The notes under the pieces: generated by a model | What the model saw: the letters and a program-made list of their open reading frames with translations, nothing else | Told to the model about the DNA's origin: nothing | Databases searched by the model: none | Source of the DNA: Ruminococcus sp. | Lineage (GTDB): Bacteria; Bacillota; Clostridia; Oscillospirales; Ruminococcaceae | Direction: 5' to 3' | Length of the DNA stretch: 36,169 nucleotides | Assembly (NCBI GenBank): GCA_015066745.1 | Contig: SVNW01000034.1 | Span: 1 to 36,169 of the forward strand | Part shown: in pieces, positions 1-10,094 of the stretch | How the letters are laid out: each line of letters starts with the position of its first letter | How positions within the stretch are numbered: the stretch's first letter is position 1 | Made by a program: the position numbers and the translations under genes

Positions 1-28
1 GATATTTTTTCTCGTCCACATACATCCC

Positions 29-1327
29 TTAAGTTATATCTCGATATTTATCTGAAAGCTCATAAAAATATTCTGTTGCAAACTGAAACTTTGTAGCGTT
101 AAAGCCATCACACGCAGGAAAAATAAAATAAGTGTTGTCAAGCGTAGACAGTGTTATACACTGACCTTTGCCACGATAATCATATTCTGTATGAACAGAA
201 AGCATGGACGCTGAGGAAAAATACTTTGTCTGCTCTGACTGTTCATAATCTGAAAATGTAAGGAAATATCCTTCTTTTTTATGTATAAGTCTGCCCTTGC
301 CAAGATTTATGAAATTTACAGCATTGGGCAAAGCCTCAATACTTACTTCACCGTCAAAATAATATTTTCCGCTGTCGATTTCCTGCTTTACACATTCTCT
401 CTGCCATTCATACCAGTCAGGAATATGGGAAAAACGCCATTCTTCCCCGTTTTTAAGGAGTCTGCCATATTCATTCATGGTATAACGCACGCCACATTTT
501 TTACAGTAAATTTCTGCGCCTTTTGAATCAGTCGAAAATTCAGTTTCACATTCGGGACAACGATACAGAACATCGTGCAGACCTTCTGCTCTTTTATCAT
601 AAGTTATTTTCATTTTTTTCTCATTCTGAAAATGATATTCGTCAAATGAAAGTCTCTTTTGTATCTCAAGATTTATATCATTATAAGATAATTTTGAAAT
701 TTCTTCTTTTGTAAAAACCTGAGAAATAACAGCCTCCTGACGTGCTTCTTTACGTATTTCGAGATTCCATATAGGCGACTGAAGATAATTTCCGTGCATA
801 TTTATTGTAACGAGCGGTACACCGAGCATTTTTACCAGTTTTCCTACAGATTCAGGAATAACAGCTGTAGTTCCGACATTTGCATATCTTGCTTCGGGAT
901 ATATCACTATTATCCCTTTTCGGTCAACAACTTTTCTGATATTTTTTATCAGTGCAATATCATTTACAAATTTTCGTGTACCAAGACAACCAACCTGTCT
1001 GTATATCCACTCTCCAAATGCCTCAAAACCTTCAAGCTCAGAAATATAATTTGCTCTATACGGAAACAGTGCCAGCGGTGTAACATAAAAATCAGAAAAG
1101 GCATGATGTGTTCCAAGAACTATAAACGGCGGTTTTAAACCTTTCATGCGTTCCTTTTTTATTTTAAGTTTACCTTTTCTGGTAAGTAAAAAACATAGAA
1201 ACCATATCAGAGGCATAAGAAAAAAGTTCTGTTTTGGAGGTGTACGAAATCTATCAAAGCATACAGTATCAATTTTTTTTCGTTTTCTTTTAGTAAGTTC
1301 ACTGCTATAATCTTTTTTATTATTCAT
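29..1327 (-). CDS. PlsC-type acyltransferase with C-terminal zinc ribbon
   Basis: Predicted 432-aa membrane-associated acyltransferase of the lysophosphatidate acyltransferase superfamily, which moves acyl groups onto glycerophospholipid-type acceptors; the substrate here is unknown. The H-x4-D catalytic motif is seen as HHAFSD near residue 74, and a YPEAR block near residue 143 matches the usual phosphate-binding region. A hydrophobic stretch lies near residues 36-48. After the catalytic domain, C-x2-C pairs (CPEC and CKKC, about residues 256-278) form a zinc ribbon, and a beta-rich tail follows; this extension is absent from ordinary PlsC. The start is an ATG behind AGAGG. It is the last gene of the minus-strand block, 15 bp after the permease. 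Family is confident, substrate is not. Confidence 0.8.
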   Translation of the reverse strand: MNNKKDYSSELTKRKRKKIDTVCFDRFRTPPKQNFFLMPLIWFLCFLLTRKGKLKIKKERMKGLKPPFIVLGTHHAFSDFYVTPLALFPYRANYISELEGFEAFGEWIYRQVGCLGTRKFVNDIALIKNIRKVVDRKGIIVIYPEARYANVGTTAVIPESVGKLVKMLGVPLVTINMHGNYLQSPIWNLEIRKEARQEAVISQVFTKEEISKLSYNDINLEIQKRLSFDEYHFQNEKKMKITYDKRAEGLHDVLYRCPECETEFSTDSKGAEIYCKKCGVRYTMNEYGRLLKNGEEWRFSHIPDWYEWQRECVKQEIDSGKYYFDGEVSIEALPNAVNFINLGKGRLIHKKEGYFLTFSDYEQSEQTKYFSSASMLSVHTEYDYRGKGQCITLSTLDNTYFIFPACDGFNATKFQFATEYFYELSDKYRDIT

Positions 1328-1342
1328 ATGATATGCCTCTTT

Positions 1343-2767
1343 TCAGACTGTGAGCTCTTCCCTGTCACAAAGCAGATATTTTTTCACCGGAGGAATAAGA
1401 CTTAAAACAAAATATAACACGCCTGTACCGATAAATGAAAATCCTGTTGGTGTAAGTCTGAAAAGCAACATATTATGTATCTCACCGCTTACCGGATTAT
1501 ATATCATAAGTGACATGGCGATTCCGGCTACAACGCAAACCATTCCTACCCAGTTAAATCCTCCTGTATAATTATATGCATTATAACCTTTTATTCCGAA
1601 CGCAGAACGCAAAGAAATTTTCTGTCGTCTTACAACAAAAAAGTCTGTAAAAAGCAACGATGCCAGAGGAGCATAAACACAAGCACTTATAGTAAGGAAT
1701 GAACCGAAATAATCGATTATTTTTCCCCATACACACAAAAGCGATACATAAACAGCAAGAATAAGTATCAGTATACGATAATCTGCTTTTTTAAACGAAG
1801 ACTTCAGCATTACACCATAAATATATGAACCTACTGCCTGTGTTCCGATATTTGCAAAAGCTACAAGTAGCAGTGAACTGCACGCAAGTGCAGGAACAGA
1901 AAGTGTTGCAAGCATCATAGTCGGATCATCTATCATTTCTCCTGTAACATACTGCATTGCAATAGCCATTACTGCACCTACTACAACAAAAAATGACCCT
2001 GCTATTCCCTGTCCGAAAACTCCTGCCCAGAATCCGGAACGTTCAGTTTTGGTTATACGTGGAACTTCAGCCATTCCGCCTACAAGAGTTATTACAAAAG
2101 CAAAGTTTGCTTCTATAGAAATAATATACGGAATAATATTTGGTTCACCCTGTTCTCTTATCGGCTTATACTCCCATATAATATCAAAAGGTACAGAAGT
2201 AAATCCGACGATCACTACCATAACACCAAGCAACAAAAGGAGCGGAACAAGTATTCTTGTTGTCCATGTTATAGTTCTGAGTCCTCTGTACGCAAGAATC
2301 GTTCCGATAACCACACATAAAACAGCAAGTATCGTATGTGCATATGAAGGAAGTGTTATATTGAAAATACCCAGCAAATTTTCCATTGATGATGAGAAAA
2401 GATCTGCACACACCGCATACCACGGAAAATTTATAAGTATTATCACAACCGTCATTAAGGTAACACCATTTTTACCGAATACCGCCCTTAACCATATCCA
2501 GATATCTATACCATAACGTACAGAGAGAATTACAGGGAGCTGATAAATTGCAAGCATAAGCAAAGCACCGAAAAAAGCACCTATAAGCAATTGCTTGAAA
2601 CCTACAAGTGTAGCAAGATATGAGCCCTGAGTATAACTCCATGTAGCTATACAATATCCCGATAATATAAGCAAAGCATCTATAAATCCATACAGTTTGT
2701 CTTTTTTTAGTATAGGAACTACTCCAAAAAAAGCTTCTCTTTCTATTTGTTCATTAACATCATTCAT
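1343..2767 (-). CDS. NCS1-family permease (purine/cytosine permease type)
   Basis: 474-aa integral membrane protein with about 12 hydrophobic segments. The N-terminal region (residues 26-75, with SGYCIATWSYTQG and GFKQLLIGAFFGALL) matches the nucleobase-cation-symport-1 family, which imports purines, cytosine, allantoin, hydantoins or thiamine precursors with cations. Its length is normal for the family. The ATG start follows AAGGAG. It is flanked by the 54-aa membrane peptide (24 bp upstream) and the acyltransferase (15 bp downstream). No riboswitch is visible upstream and no catabolic genes sit beside it, so the substrate cannot be named. Confidence 0.85.
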   Translation of the reverse strand: MNDVNEQIEREAFFGVVPILKKDKLYGFIDALLILSGYCIATWSYTQGSYLATLVGFKQLLIGAFFGALLMLAIYQLPVILSVRYGIDIWIWLRAVFGKNGVTLMTVVIILINFPWYAVCADLFSSSMENLLGIFNITLPSYAHTILAVLCVVIGTILAYRGLRTITWTTRILVPLLLLLGVMVVIVGFTSVPFDIIWEYKPIREQGEPNIIPYIISIEANFAFVITLVGGMAEVPRITKTERSGFWAGVFGQGIAGSFFVVVGAVMAIAMQYVTGEMIDDPTMMLATLSVPALACSSLLLVAFANIGTQAVGSYIYGVMLKSSFKKADYRILILILAVYVSLLCVWGKIIDYFGSFLTISACVYAPLASLLFTDFFVVRRQKISLRSAFGIKGYNAYNYTGGFNWVGMVCVVAGIAMSLMIYNPVSGEIHNMLLFRLTPTGFSFIGTGVLYFVLSLIPPVKKYLLCDREELTV

Positions 2768-2791
2768 TAAAAAAATTTCTCCTTAAAAATA

Positions 2792-2956
2792 TTATAAATA
2801 CGCACCAAAGATAATGAGTGCAAAACATAAAACCACAACTACGGCGGTCACAATATAATCTTTTTTTGAAAATCTCAGCGGAAATTCATAATCAGATTTT
2901 TCCATATCTTCGATACGTTTTATAATTTCCTGCTCTAACATATCATTGTTTTCCAT
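2792..2956 (-). CDS. 54-aa single-pass membrane peptide
   Basis: Small gene between addB and the permease. It begins MENNDMLEQEIIKRIED, a charged amphipathic N-terminus, and continues to one strong transmembrane segment (YIVTAVVVVLCFALIIFGAYL, about residues 34-54) that runs to the stop. The ATG is preceded by GAGGGGAAG at good spacing. The gaps are 24 bp on both sides, so it is probably translated from the same mRNA. I recognise no family. A small accessory subunit of the NCS1 permease is possible but rests on position only. Confidence 0.7.
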   Translation of the reverse strand: MENNDMLEQEIIKRIEDMEKSDYEFPLRFSKKDYIVTAVVVVLCFALIIFGAYL

Positions 2957-2980
2957 TTTTAAACTTCCCCTCTTGTTTTA

Positions 2981-5900
2981 TTATTCTTCAGGTCCGAGAA
3001 CCTCTTCTTTTATTTTTTCAATATCATCAGGCAGTATCCGCTCACGTATTCTCGGAACATTTCCGCATATTTCCCAGTATTCGCAATAAGAACATACATC
3101 TTTGTACTTATCATAATTCAGAGGAGATGCTGAAATATTTCCGCTGTAAAAATCCTCTGCCATATTTTTTATAAGCCTCTGAGAATGTAAGCGAAGATTT
3201 TCAAACTGTTTTCTTGTAAGACAGGACGAAACTGTTTTATCAAGAACAAATGTACCTTTTTTACGGGCATCACTTGTAAGTTTTGCAGGTATAAATATAC
3301 CTTCTATATTTTCCTCCATAGCATGAAGTACTGTTGCTTCTTTGAGAAGTACACCTGACATATGATAAAACTTGTTTATATACTTGCTCTTTTCCACACT
3401 TCCCTCTCTGTCTCTTTCAATCGATATCTTACCTGACGGCATATACAGGATACCTGCAGGTACTGTATCACCAAAAGGACTTTCTTTTCCTGAAACAGAA
3501 AAAAGATATAAAAGAAGTTGCATATCGATTCCGAAAAGAATATTTCTGAGATTAAAAGTCTGTACACCTGTTTTATAATCAACTATACGTATAAATTTTT
3601 CATTTCCGTCATCAAAAATATCAACACGGTCTATCTTACCTTTGAGTATTATCTCCATTCCTTCTGATGTACGTATAGTAATTGGTTTTACGCCGTTCTT
3701 TTCTGAGATCTCAAACTCATATCTTACAGGTATAAAATCAGACTGTTTAAGTTCTTCACGAAGATGGTTTACAAGTGATAAAGTATCTTCTGCGAGCTTT
3801 TCATATCTTATATTGAACCTTGCATCTTTTCCGAAATCTCCTCCGAGGTTTTCTTCTTTATACTTTCCCGAAAACTCTTTGATATATCCTGCTATATCAG
3901 CATCTGAAAGTCCGAGAAATTCTTGTTTTGAACTGCAGTGAAGAAAAATATTTTCAAGACACATATGAACAAGATTGCCCATCTCAAGCAGATTTATTTC
4001 TTTTTTATTACGCACTGCAATTTTTAATGCATGATGGCAGTAAAACTTAAAATGACAAAGATTGTACTCCTGGAAAGATGTTGCAGATATCATCAGTCTG
4101 TCCGATACAAGTTTTCTTATAAGAGATGCATCATTTATACGATGATCACTTCTTAAAGAAAGACTGTCAAGAAAATTTATTTTTTCCGCATATTCAGGTA
4201 TCTCCATAAGCGCACTCTTTAATGAAGCGATCTTTTCTGTATTTTCAGATCTTCTCTGAACATAATTGTAATAAGCTGATTTTGGAGTAGGTGAGTAAAA
4301 AATTATATCAAAGTCAGACGCATAACGCTTTATATTATCACCAAACATCTTTTCAATACTTCCTAAAATATATGAAGGAAATCTTGCAGAACCCGATGTA
4401 TCGGAAAGCGGATATGTTATCAGTACTTCACTTCTTGCAAGTGATAATATACGATATACTGTAAATCTCTCATCGGCAAGAAGTCGCTCGGTATTTTTAG
4501 AAATATCTATCCCGATTTTTGAAAAAACTTCTTTATCTCTGTCACTGAGAAGTCCTGTCGGTTTTACTGCAAAAGGAAACAATCCTTCATTTGCACCCAT
4601 AACGATAACCACTTTGGGTGCATTAAGACGTGCTTTTTCGGCTGATACAACAGATACTATATCAAGTTTCTGAGGCGGACTCAAAAATTTATTTTGTTTT
4701 AGTATCAGAACAAACAATTCCTTAAAAACACTAAGCGAAATTTTTTCATCTCCAAGCATCTGAACCATAACATCAAAAGCTTCAGTTATTGAATTCCACA
4801 ATCTGTTTAACTGAGATGACATATCGACCAGACCCGATTCCTTGTATGTGAGTATAAGACATTTTACGGAATCAACAATATTCTGAGTTTCAAGAAATTC
4901 ATATATATATGTGCATACCGTACTTATATTCTGACCACGACACTTATCTCTGAGTTCAAGTACAGGCACAACAAGTCTTTTTCTTATTTCTTCTGTTTTT
5001 TCATCTTCTTCACCTTCTGATGTAATAAACTTCTGAGTCCACATATCGCCTTTTATGCCCCATTTGTAGCAATAATTTTCAAGCAGTGATATCTCATAAA
5101 GGTTTATATTTGTAAGCCCTGTTTTAGCATATCTGAATATCGCTTCCGAATCGGGTACATTTGAAGAACACAATTCAAGAAGTGAAGTTATAAGCAAAAC
5201 AACAGAAGTATGCATAACAGATTTTTCGGTGTCTATAAAATAAGGGATATCATATCTGTCCATAGCACTTTCAAGTATAAATTCATAATCCGATAACTGT
5301 CTTGAAGAAATGGAAATATCACTGTACTTCATTCCTTTTTCCATAACCAGATATTTTATATATGAACAGACAAAATCCACTTCACTGTAAAGATCTCTTG
5401 CTTCAACTATTTTTACACTATCTTCTGAATCGATAATACTTTCAGGTTTTCTGAAAATATTCCTGCCAAGATGTTTAAGTGGCAGACTTTTGAAGTTTCC
5501 ATCATTGTTTATAAATATATCTTTACATTCAAGACGATACTTTAAAGCAATACTTACAATACGGTTATATGTTTTGTCAGGAACAGAAAAAACAGAAAAA
5601 TCATTTCCTGTATAGCCCGTTGTACATAGTGAAATATTAAAACTTTCAGATGATGCAATCGCAATATCAAGCATTTCAAATTCATCAGGACTGAAACTTT
5701 CAAACTCATCAACAAAAAAGACAGATCCTTCAAAAAAGTCATTCATATTTGCAATAGCTGCCGCTTCTGTAATATCCGAAAGACTATCCTTATATCCGCA
5801 TTCAGTCATTATCCTGTCGTATGTCGAATATATAACAGATATATCCATAGCCTTGTCTTTTACTTTTTCATCGGTAAAAGCAAGCTTTGACGAAAACAGA

Positions 5901-6307
5901 TCGGGGCTTACCCCTGCACGTCTGAGGTCTGCTGTTATCTGAAGTGCCTCATTTATAAATGCCTTGTTTTTTATCTGTCTGTTAAAATACGAAAGAGATT
6001 TATTTTTCTCTATTTCTCTCATTGCAAGATACATAAGAACTGTTTTGGTACTTTCAGAAGCATACTCTCCTGTCCTGTCACCAAATTTGTCAAATACCAT
6101 TCTTGCAAGCCTTGTAAAGCTTAAAACATAAACATTATTAAATATATTACTGCCAAGCTCGTTATAGAGTTTTCTCTCATATTCAAAAGAAAACTGTTCA
6201 GGTATTATTACAAATATTTTCTTACTGCCATCACATACCTGTCTGATACGCTCAACTATATATTCTGATTTTTCAGGACCTGATTCCCCAAGAATAAAAT
6301 TTACCAT
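2981..6307 (-). CDS. addB: AddB subunit of ATP-dependent helicase/exonuclease AddAB
   Basis: AddB pairs with AddA to process double-strand breaks to Chi in Firmicutes, the RecBCD role. The 1108-aa length fits. The C-terminal nuclease domain shows GKIDRVDI and the IVDYKTG box of the PD-(D/E)xK family. It also has the iron-sulfur cysteines: one in YNLCHFKFYC near residue 770, and C-x2-C-x5-C in VCSYCEYWEICG near the end. The N-terminal P-loop position reads GESGPEKS, with Glu where Walker A has its last Gly, so ATP binding may be weakened. An upstream in-frame GTG (6316) touches the SD, whereas ATG 6307 lies 8 nt after AAGGAG and is preferred. addA is not in the window; a membrane peptide and a permease follow instead. 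Confidence 0.93.
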   Translation of the reverse strand: MVNFILGESGPEKSEYIVERIRQVCDGSKKIFVIIPEQFSFEYERKLYNELGSNIFNNVYVLSFTRLARMVFDKFGDRTGEYASESTKTVLMYLAMREIEKNKSLSYFNRQIKNKAFINEALQITADLRRAGVSPDLFSSKLAFTDEKVKDKAMDISVIYSTYDRIMTECGYKDSLSDITEAAAIANMNDFFEGSVFFVDEFESFSPDEFEMLDIAIASSESFNISLCTTGYTGNDFSVFSVPDKTYNRIVSIALKYRLECKDIFINNDGNFKSLPLKHLGRNIFRKPESIIDSEDSVKIVEARDLYSEVDFVCSYIKYLVMEKGMKYSDISISSRQLSDYEFILESAMDRYDIPYFIDTEKSVMHTSVVLLITSLLELCSSNVPDSEAIFRYAKTGLTNINLYEISLLENYCYKWGIKGDMWTQKFITSEGEEDEKTEEIRKRLVVPVLELRDKCRGQNISTVCTYIYEFLETQNIVDSVKCLILTYKESGLVDMSSQLNRLWNSITEAFDVMVQMLGDEKISLSVFKELFVLILKQNKFLSPPQKLDIVSVVSAEKARLNAPKVVIVMGANEGLFPFAVKPTGLLSDRDKEVFSKIGIDISKNTERLLADERFTVYRILSLARSEVLITYPLSDTSGSARFPSYILGSIEKMFGDNIKRYASDFDIIFYSPTPKSAYYNYVQRRSENTEKIASLKSALMEIPEYAEKINFLDSLSLRSDHRINDASLIRKLVSDRLMISATSFQEYNLCHFKFYCHHALKIAVRNKKEINLLEMGNLVHMCLENIFLHCSSKQEFLGLSDADIAGYIKEFSGKYKEENLGGDFGKDARFNIRYEKLAEDTLSLVNHLREELKQSDFIPVRYEFEISEKNGVKPITIRTSEGMEIILKGKIDRVDIFDDGNEKFIRIVDYKTGVQTFNLRNILFGIDMQLLLYLFSVSGKESPFGDTVPAGILYMPSGKISIERDREGSVEKSKYINKFYHMSGVLLKEATVLHAMEENIEGIFIPAKLTSDARKKGTFVLDKTVSSCLTRKQFENLRLHSQRLIKNMAEDFYSGNISASPLNYDKYKDVCSYCEYWEICGNVPRIRERILPDDIEKIKEEVLGPEE

Positions 6308-6335
6308 ATCACTCACTCCTTCTATCTAAGAAAAC

Positions 6336-6360
6336 AGGGCGATTTTTTTAGAACCGCCCT
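6336..6360 (-). terminator. Hairpin between ABC exporter genes and addB
   Basis: On the minus strand AGGGCG pairs with CGCCCT around a 13-nt loop, followed by GTTTTCTT. It lies just after the permease stop and about 29 nt before the addB start codon. It looks like a modest intrinsic terminator or attenuator that would lower addB transcription relative to the exporter genes. Confidence 0.55.
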
Positions 6361-6368
6361 TTATCTTC

Positions 6369-7682
6369 TCAAACTTTATCTTTTGCTTTACTGTTTTTCA
6401 GAATATTTATTATATCCTTTAACTTAAGTGTATTTCCTTTATAAAGCACAAATGCCTTATAAACTTTTGCTGCAAGAAATACTATCAATGCAGAACACGC
6501 TATCATGATAACTGTACTTAAAAGTGCAGAACTCATAGTCATTTTGCCGAGAATCAAATCCGCAGGAACAGTAAACGCACCTGTAAACGGAATAATCCTC
6601 ATTATTCCCATGAGATGATCATCACCGTTTAAGCTTAATGTATATGGCATCATCCAGCATACTACAGTGATCATAGTATATATGCCATAGTAATTGTTCA
6701 CTTCTTCGGTTTTTGATGCAAAAGAACCTACAAATGCCGCAAGTGAACAATACAACAGAAAACCAAACATCAATGATATGATAGCAATAACAATAAACGC
6801 AGGCGAAAATGCTCCGCTTTCTGAAACTGTTGCCATAAAATCAAGGAACTTTTCACCGCTTGAATGACCATCATTGCTTATCATTCCTGAAACAAATACA
6901 CCGGCTGTCATACCAAGTATAATTGAAACTATCCAAAGAGTAAACTGCATTATTGCCAGAAGCCACTGTGAAAAAAGTTTACCGAAGATAATATCATACG
7001 GGTTTGCAAATGTAAGTATGTTTTCTATTATCTTTGAATCCTTCTCTAAAACTACAGAACGTGAAATATTTTGTCCGTAAAGAAGAATCATCATATAAAG
7101 TATCATACTGAAGATACCAGGAACCATCGTTTTGAAAAACTCTATATCTCCGGCACTCTTTTCATCGCCTACAACATATGTTACAGTAGTTGTCTGCCTG
7201 AGGATTTCATCTTTCTGAGCACTTGTAAGCCCTGCCTTTTCATAGATGACATACTTGAGATTATGTCTGATATATTCATCAAGTTTATCTTCATTTTCAT
7301 ACTTCTGGGTTTTAAAAATATTTACTGTAAATCCGCCGTCTTCCGAATCCTTTACTTCCATCGCAAGAGCATTTTCACTCTTTTGAGCTGCGGCTTCAAT
7401 AGCTTCCTGCGGTGTTCCCGAATAGTTTATGAAAGTTATATCGGAAAAAAGTTCATTTTTACCGGTATGTATCAGATTATAATCAAGACCACTCAGAATA
7501 CTTGAATCTGAAACATATATATAATCTACTTCTGACTTTACATCTTCTTTATCAAATATCTCAACCAGAGCCATTACCGCTATAGCAAGAATAAACAAAA
7601 CAGCTGCTATAACAATTGAAACTATTGAAAAATACTTTGACTTCAGCTGCTGTACAAATGAAAATCTAAATACCTCACGCAT
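6369..7682 (-). CDS. ABC-2 type exporter permease (NatB-like), second subunit
   Basis: 437-aa membrane subunit. It has an N-terminal transmembrane helix (residues 17-42), an extracytoplasmic region to about residue 185, then five or six helices, with RSVVLEKDSKIIENILT near residue 210. The block EKDSKIIENIL corresponds to the conserved EK-s-kv-E-L element of NatB-type ABC-2 permeases. Its start codon is the ATG at the junction with the previous permease gene, so the two are translationally coupled. It probably forms a heterodimer with the 7682-9094 product, energised by the ATPase at 9081-10022. Substrate is unknown; Na+ or peptide-antibiotic efflux are typical of the family. Confidence 0.85.
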   Translation of the reverse strand: MREVFRFSFVQQLKSKYFSIVSIVIAAVLFILAIAVMALVEIFDKEDVKSEVDYIYVSDSSILSGLDYNLIHTGKNELFSDITFINYSGTPQEAIEAAAQKSENALAMEVKDSEDGGFTVNIFKTQKYENEDKLDEYIRHNLKYVIYEKAGLTSAQKDEILRQTTTVTYVVGDEKSAGDIEFFKTMVPGIFSMILYMMILLYGQNISRSVVLEKDSKIIENILTFANPYDIIFGKLFSQWLLAIMQFTLWIVSIILGMTAGVFVSGMISNDGHSSGEKFLDFMATVSESGAFSPAFIVIAIISLMFGFLLYCSLAAFVGSFASKTEEVNNYYGIYTMITVVCWMMPYTLSLNGDDHLMGIMRIIPFTGAFTVPADLILGKMTMSSALLSTVIMIACSALIVFLAAKVYKAFVLYKGNTLKLKDIINILKNSKAKDKV

Positions 7683-9094
7683 TACTGTTTACCCTGCCCT
7701 TTCTCTGTTTTTGCAATTCCAAGAAGTGCCTTGAATTTGATTCTTTCTCCTTTATGAAATACAAGCACATGGTATATACGTGCTGCAAATCTGAAAAGAA
7801 GAACAGTCAGGACAATAAGTTCAGCCCATAGTATAAGTACAGTAGCAATACCTGTCTTTCCGAAAATAAAATGAACCGGAACTATATACATTCCTGAAAA
7901 CGGAAAGAAATAAGAAATCATTGTAACCACATCATTGTTTATAGCTGTAACACCCATACACAGATACACACCCACAAGAGTTATCATTGAAATAAATGTA
8001 CTTGCTCCCGAAAGGTCTTCCACACTAGAACAACATGCACCCGAAATACCGGAAATAACTGCATAAAGAAGATATGCCAGGACAGTAGTTATAAGAACAA
8101 CAACTATTCCGAATATCAATCTTCCGATGCTTATATCTATACCGCCTGTAAATGCCACAGCCTCTGCTGAACCGGGTGAAAATCCGTTACCGATATCACT
8201 CATACCATCAGTTACCATTGAAATAGTTTCACTCATTTTCTTTGCAGTCATAACTGTAGTGAGAACACATGAAATTATTCCGGAAATAAGAAGTGCAGCA
8301 AAATCACATAAAAGAATAGTTATCGTACCAAAAATCTTTCCTACTATAAGTGCGAGCGGTCTTACCGATATCATAAGCGTTTCTATAACTTTTGATGATT
8401 TTTCGATAACTATGCTTGCACCTATCTGCTGACTTGATATCAGTACTATCATCATTATCACCATAGCATACACTATAATTATACCCGACATTACCATATC
8501 AAAACTGTCATCATCTTCTTTTTGGTCATCAGTTTCCGTATCAACTACTTCAGCCTTAACCTCAGCATTCATAAGCTCAAAAGATTCTTCTGTTATACCA
8601 AGCTGAGATACACGACAATCATAAAAATATTCTTCTGTAACATCAGCAAGTACTGACATTACGGTTGTATCTATCTCGCTTGCCTGTGATCTGTAAAGAT
8701 CGATCTTATAAATATCTTCTTCTGTATCAAGAGAAATATTCACAATTACATCTTTGGTACTGTCTGATTTAAATTTTTCTTTTACAGTTTCAAGAGGATC
8801 ATCTGTTTTTATAAATTTGACATTTTTATAATAAGGTTTTTCAGAAATAAACTTTTCTGTATCAAATTCAAAATCAGTTTCATTTCTAAGATATATTTCT
8901 TCTATTTTGCACTCAGTCATACTGTCGAGAGTATTTTCAATTCCCTCTCCGCCTATCATTGCAAGAACAGGTCCTGATGCTATGACAGCAAGGCATATCA
9001 GTATAAGTGCTATTATGGCAGCTTTACTTTTATAGTGCTGAAGAAACGTGAATGCATAGACATTTTTCCAGCCGGTAAGATCACTTTTCTTCAC
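7682..9094 (-). CDS. ABC-2 type exporter permease (NatB-like), first subunit
   Basis: About 470 aa, with the same layout as the following gene: an N-terminal helix (MGG/GPVLAMIGG region), an extracytoplasmic domain, then multiple helices. IVIEKSSKVIETLM is the NatB-family cytoplasmic signature. Two GTG starts are possible. The one at 9094 lies 6 nt after AGGTGG, while 9103 lies too close to its SD, so 9094 is preferred. Either start overlaps the ATPase gene (stop at 9081), which indicates coupling. The two permeases are diverged paralogues, suggesting a heterodimeric transporter. Confidence 0.85.
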   Translation of the reverse strand: MKKSDLTGWKNVYAFTFLQHYKSKAAIIALILICLAVIASGPVLAMIGGEGIENTLDSMTECKIEEIYLRNETDFEFDTEKFISEKPYYKNVKFIKTDDPLETVKEKFKSDSTKDVIVNISLDTEEDIYKIDLYRSQASEIDTTVMSVLADVTEEYFYDCRVSQLGITEESFELMNAEVKAEVVDTETDDQKEDDDSFDMVMSGIIIVYAMVIMMIVLISSQQIGASIVIEKSSKVIETLMISVRPLALIVGKIFGTITILLCDFAALLISGIISCVLTTVMTAKKMSETISMVTDGMSDIGNGFSPGSAEAVAFTGGIDISIGRLIFGIVVVLITTVLAYLLYAVISGISGACCSSVEDLSGASTFISMITLVGVYLCMGVTAINNDVVTMISYFFPFSGMYIVPVHFIFGKTGIATVLILWAELIVLTVLLFRFAARIYHVLVFHKGERIKFKALLGIAKTEKGQGKQ

Positions 9095-10022
9095 TGTCGC
9101 CACCTACCTTTTCAACAAAAATCTCATGCAACGACGGCTCTCTGAGTTCAAATCTTATTATCATGATTTTCTTTTCTATCATCTTCGAAAGAAGATTATT
9201 TGCCTGTTCTTCACCGGTTACTTTCAGAACATATTCGCTCTCTTTCTGATTTACAAGAGTTATTCCGCATTCTTTTATAAGTGCTTTTATATCACTTTCA
9301 CACTTTACAAAAAGATTTACTCTGCCGTAACTTTTCTTTATTTCATTGAGATTTCCCTGTAGTACAGTTTTACTTTTATTAAGAATAGTTATATCTGTAC
9401 AGAATTCTTCTATAGTCGGCATCTGATGACTTGACATTATCAGATATTTCTTCTTTTCTATCTGCTCATATATAACTGACTTGAACAGATCAGTGTTTAC
9501 AGGGTCAAGTCCGCTGAGCGGTTCGTCAAGTATCAGAAGTTCAGGATCTGACAGAAGTGCAGATATAAGCTGTATCTTCTGCTGATTACCCTTTGAAAGC
9601 TGTTCAGGCTTTTTCATTGGTATCTTTTTACCCTTCGCATTTTTTTCGGGATAAATATACTCATTTACTTCAAAGCGATCTGACCAGTATTTTATTCTGT
9701 CAAGAGCATCTGATTTTGAAACTCCTCTTAATCTTGCAAAATATACAAGCTGATCCATAAGAGTATACTTAGGATAAAGCCCTCTCTCTTCAGCAAGATA
9801 TCCCACATTGCATTTTACAGCATCGAGAGGCTCACCTTTCCATAAGACCTCTCCGCTGTTACTTGCAAGCATTCCCAGTATCATTCGTATAGATGTTGTT
9901 TTTCCCGCTCCGTTTGTACCGAGCAGTGCATATACACCCGGTTCTTTTATTTCAAAAGAAAGATTATCTACAACTGTTTTTTCTCCGTATTTTTTTGAAA
10001 GTCCGTTTACTGTCAATGACAT
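9081..10022 (-). CDS. ABC transporter ATP-binding subunit (NatA-like)
   Basis: 313-aa ATPase. Walker A is GTNGAGKTT, the signature loop is LSKGNQQK, and Walker B is LLILDEPLSGLDP, followed by the switch His in SSHQMPTIEE. The C-terminal extension of roughly 85 residues is typical of NatA-type exporters. A longer reading frame starts 39 nt upstream, but GGAGGT lies 9 nt before the ATG at 10022, so that start is chosen. It powers the two permeases that overlap it downstream and lies 72 bp after tex. Confidence 0.9.
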   Translation of the reverse strand: MSLTVNGLSKKYGEKTVVDNLSFEIKEPGVYALLGTNGAGKTTSIRMILGMLASNSGEVLWKGEPLDAVKCNVGYLAEERGLYPKYTLMDQLVYFARLRGVSKSDALDRIKYWSDRFEVNEYIYPEKNAKGKKIPMKKPEQLSKGNQQKIQLISALLSDPELLILDEPLSGLDPVNTDLFKSVIYEQIEKKKYLIMSSHQMPTIEEFCTDITILNKSKTVLQGNLNEIKKSYGRVNLFVKCESDIKALIKECGITLVNQKESEYVLKVTGEEQANNLLSKMIEKKIMIIRFELREPSLHEIFVEKVGGDSEEK

Positions 10023-10094
10023 AATAGTGCTACCTCCACTTATTTCCTTGATTTTTTCCAATACAACAATAAAATCTTTGCTATGAAATATTAT

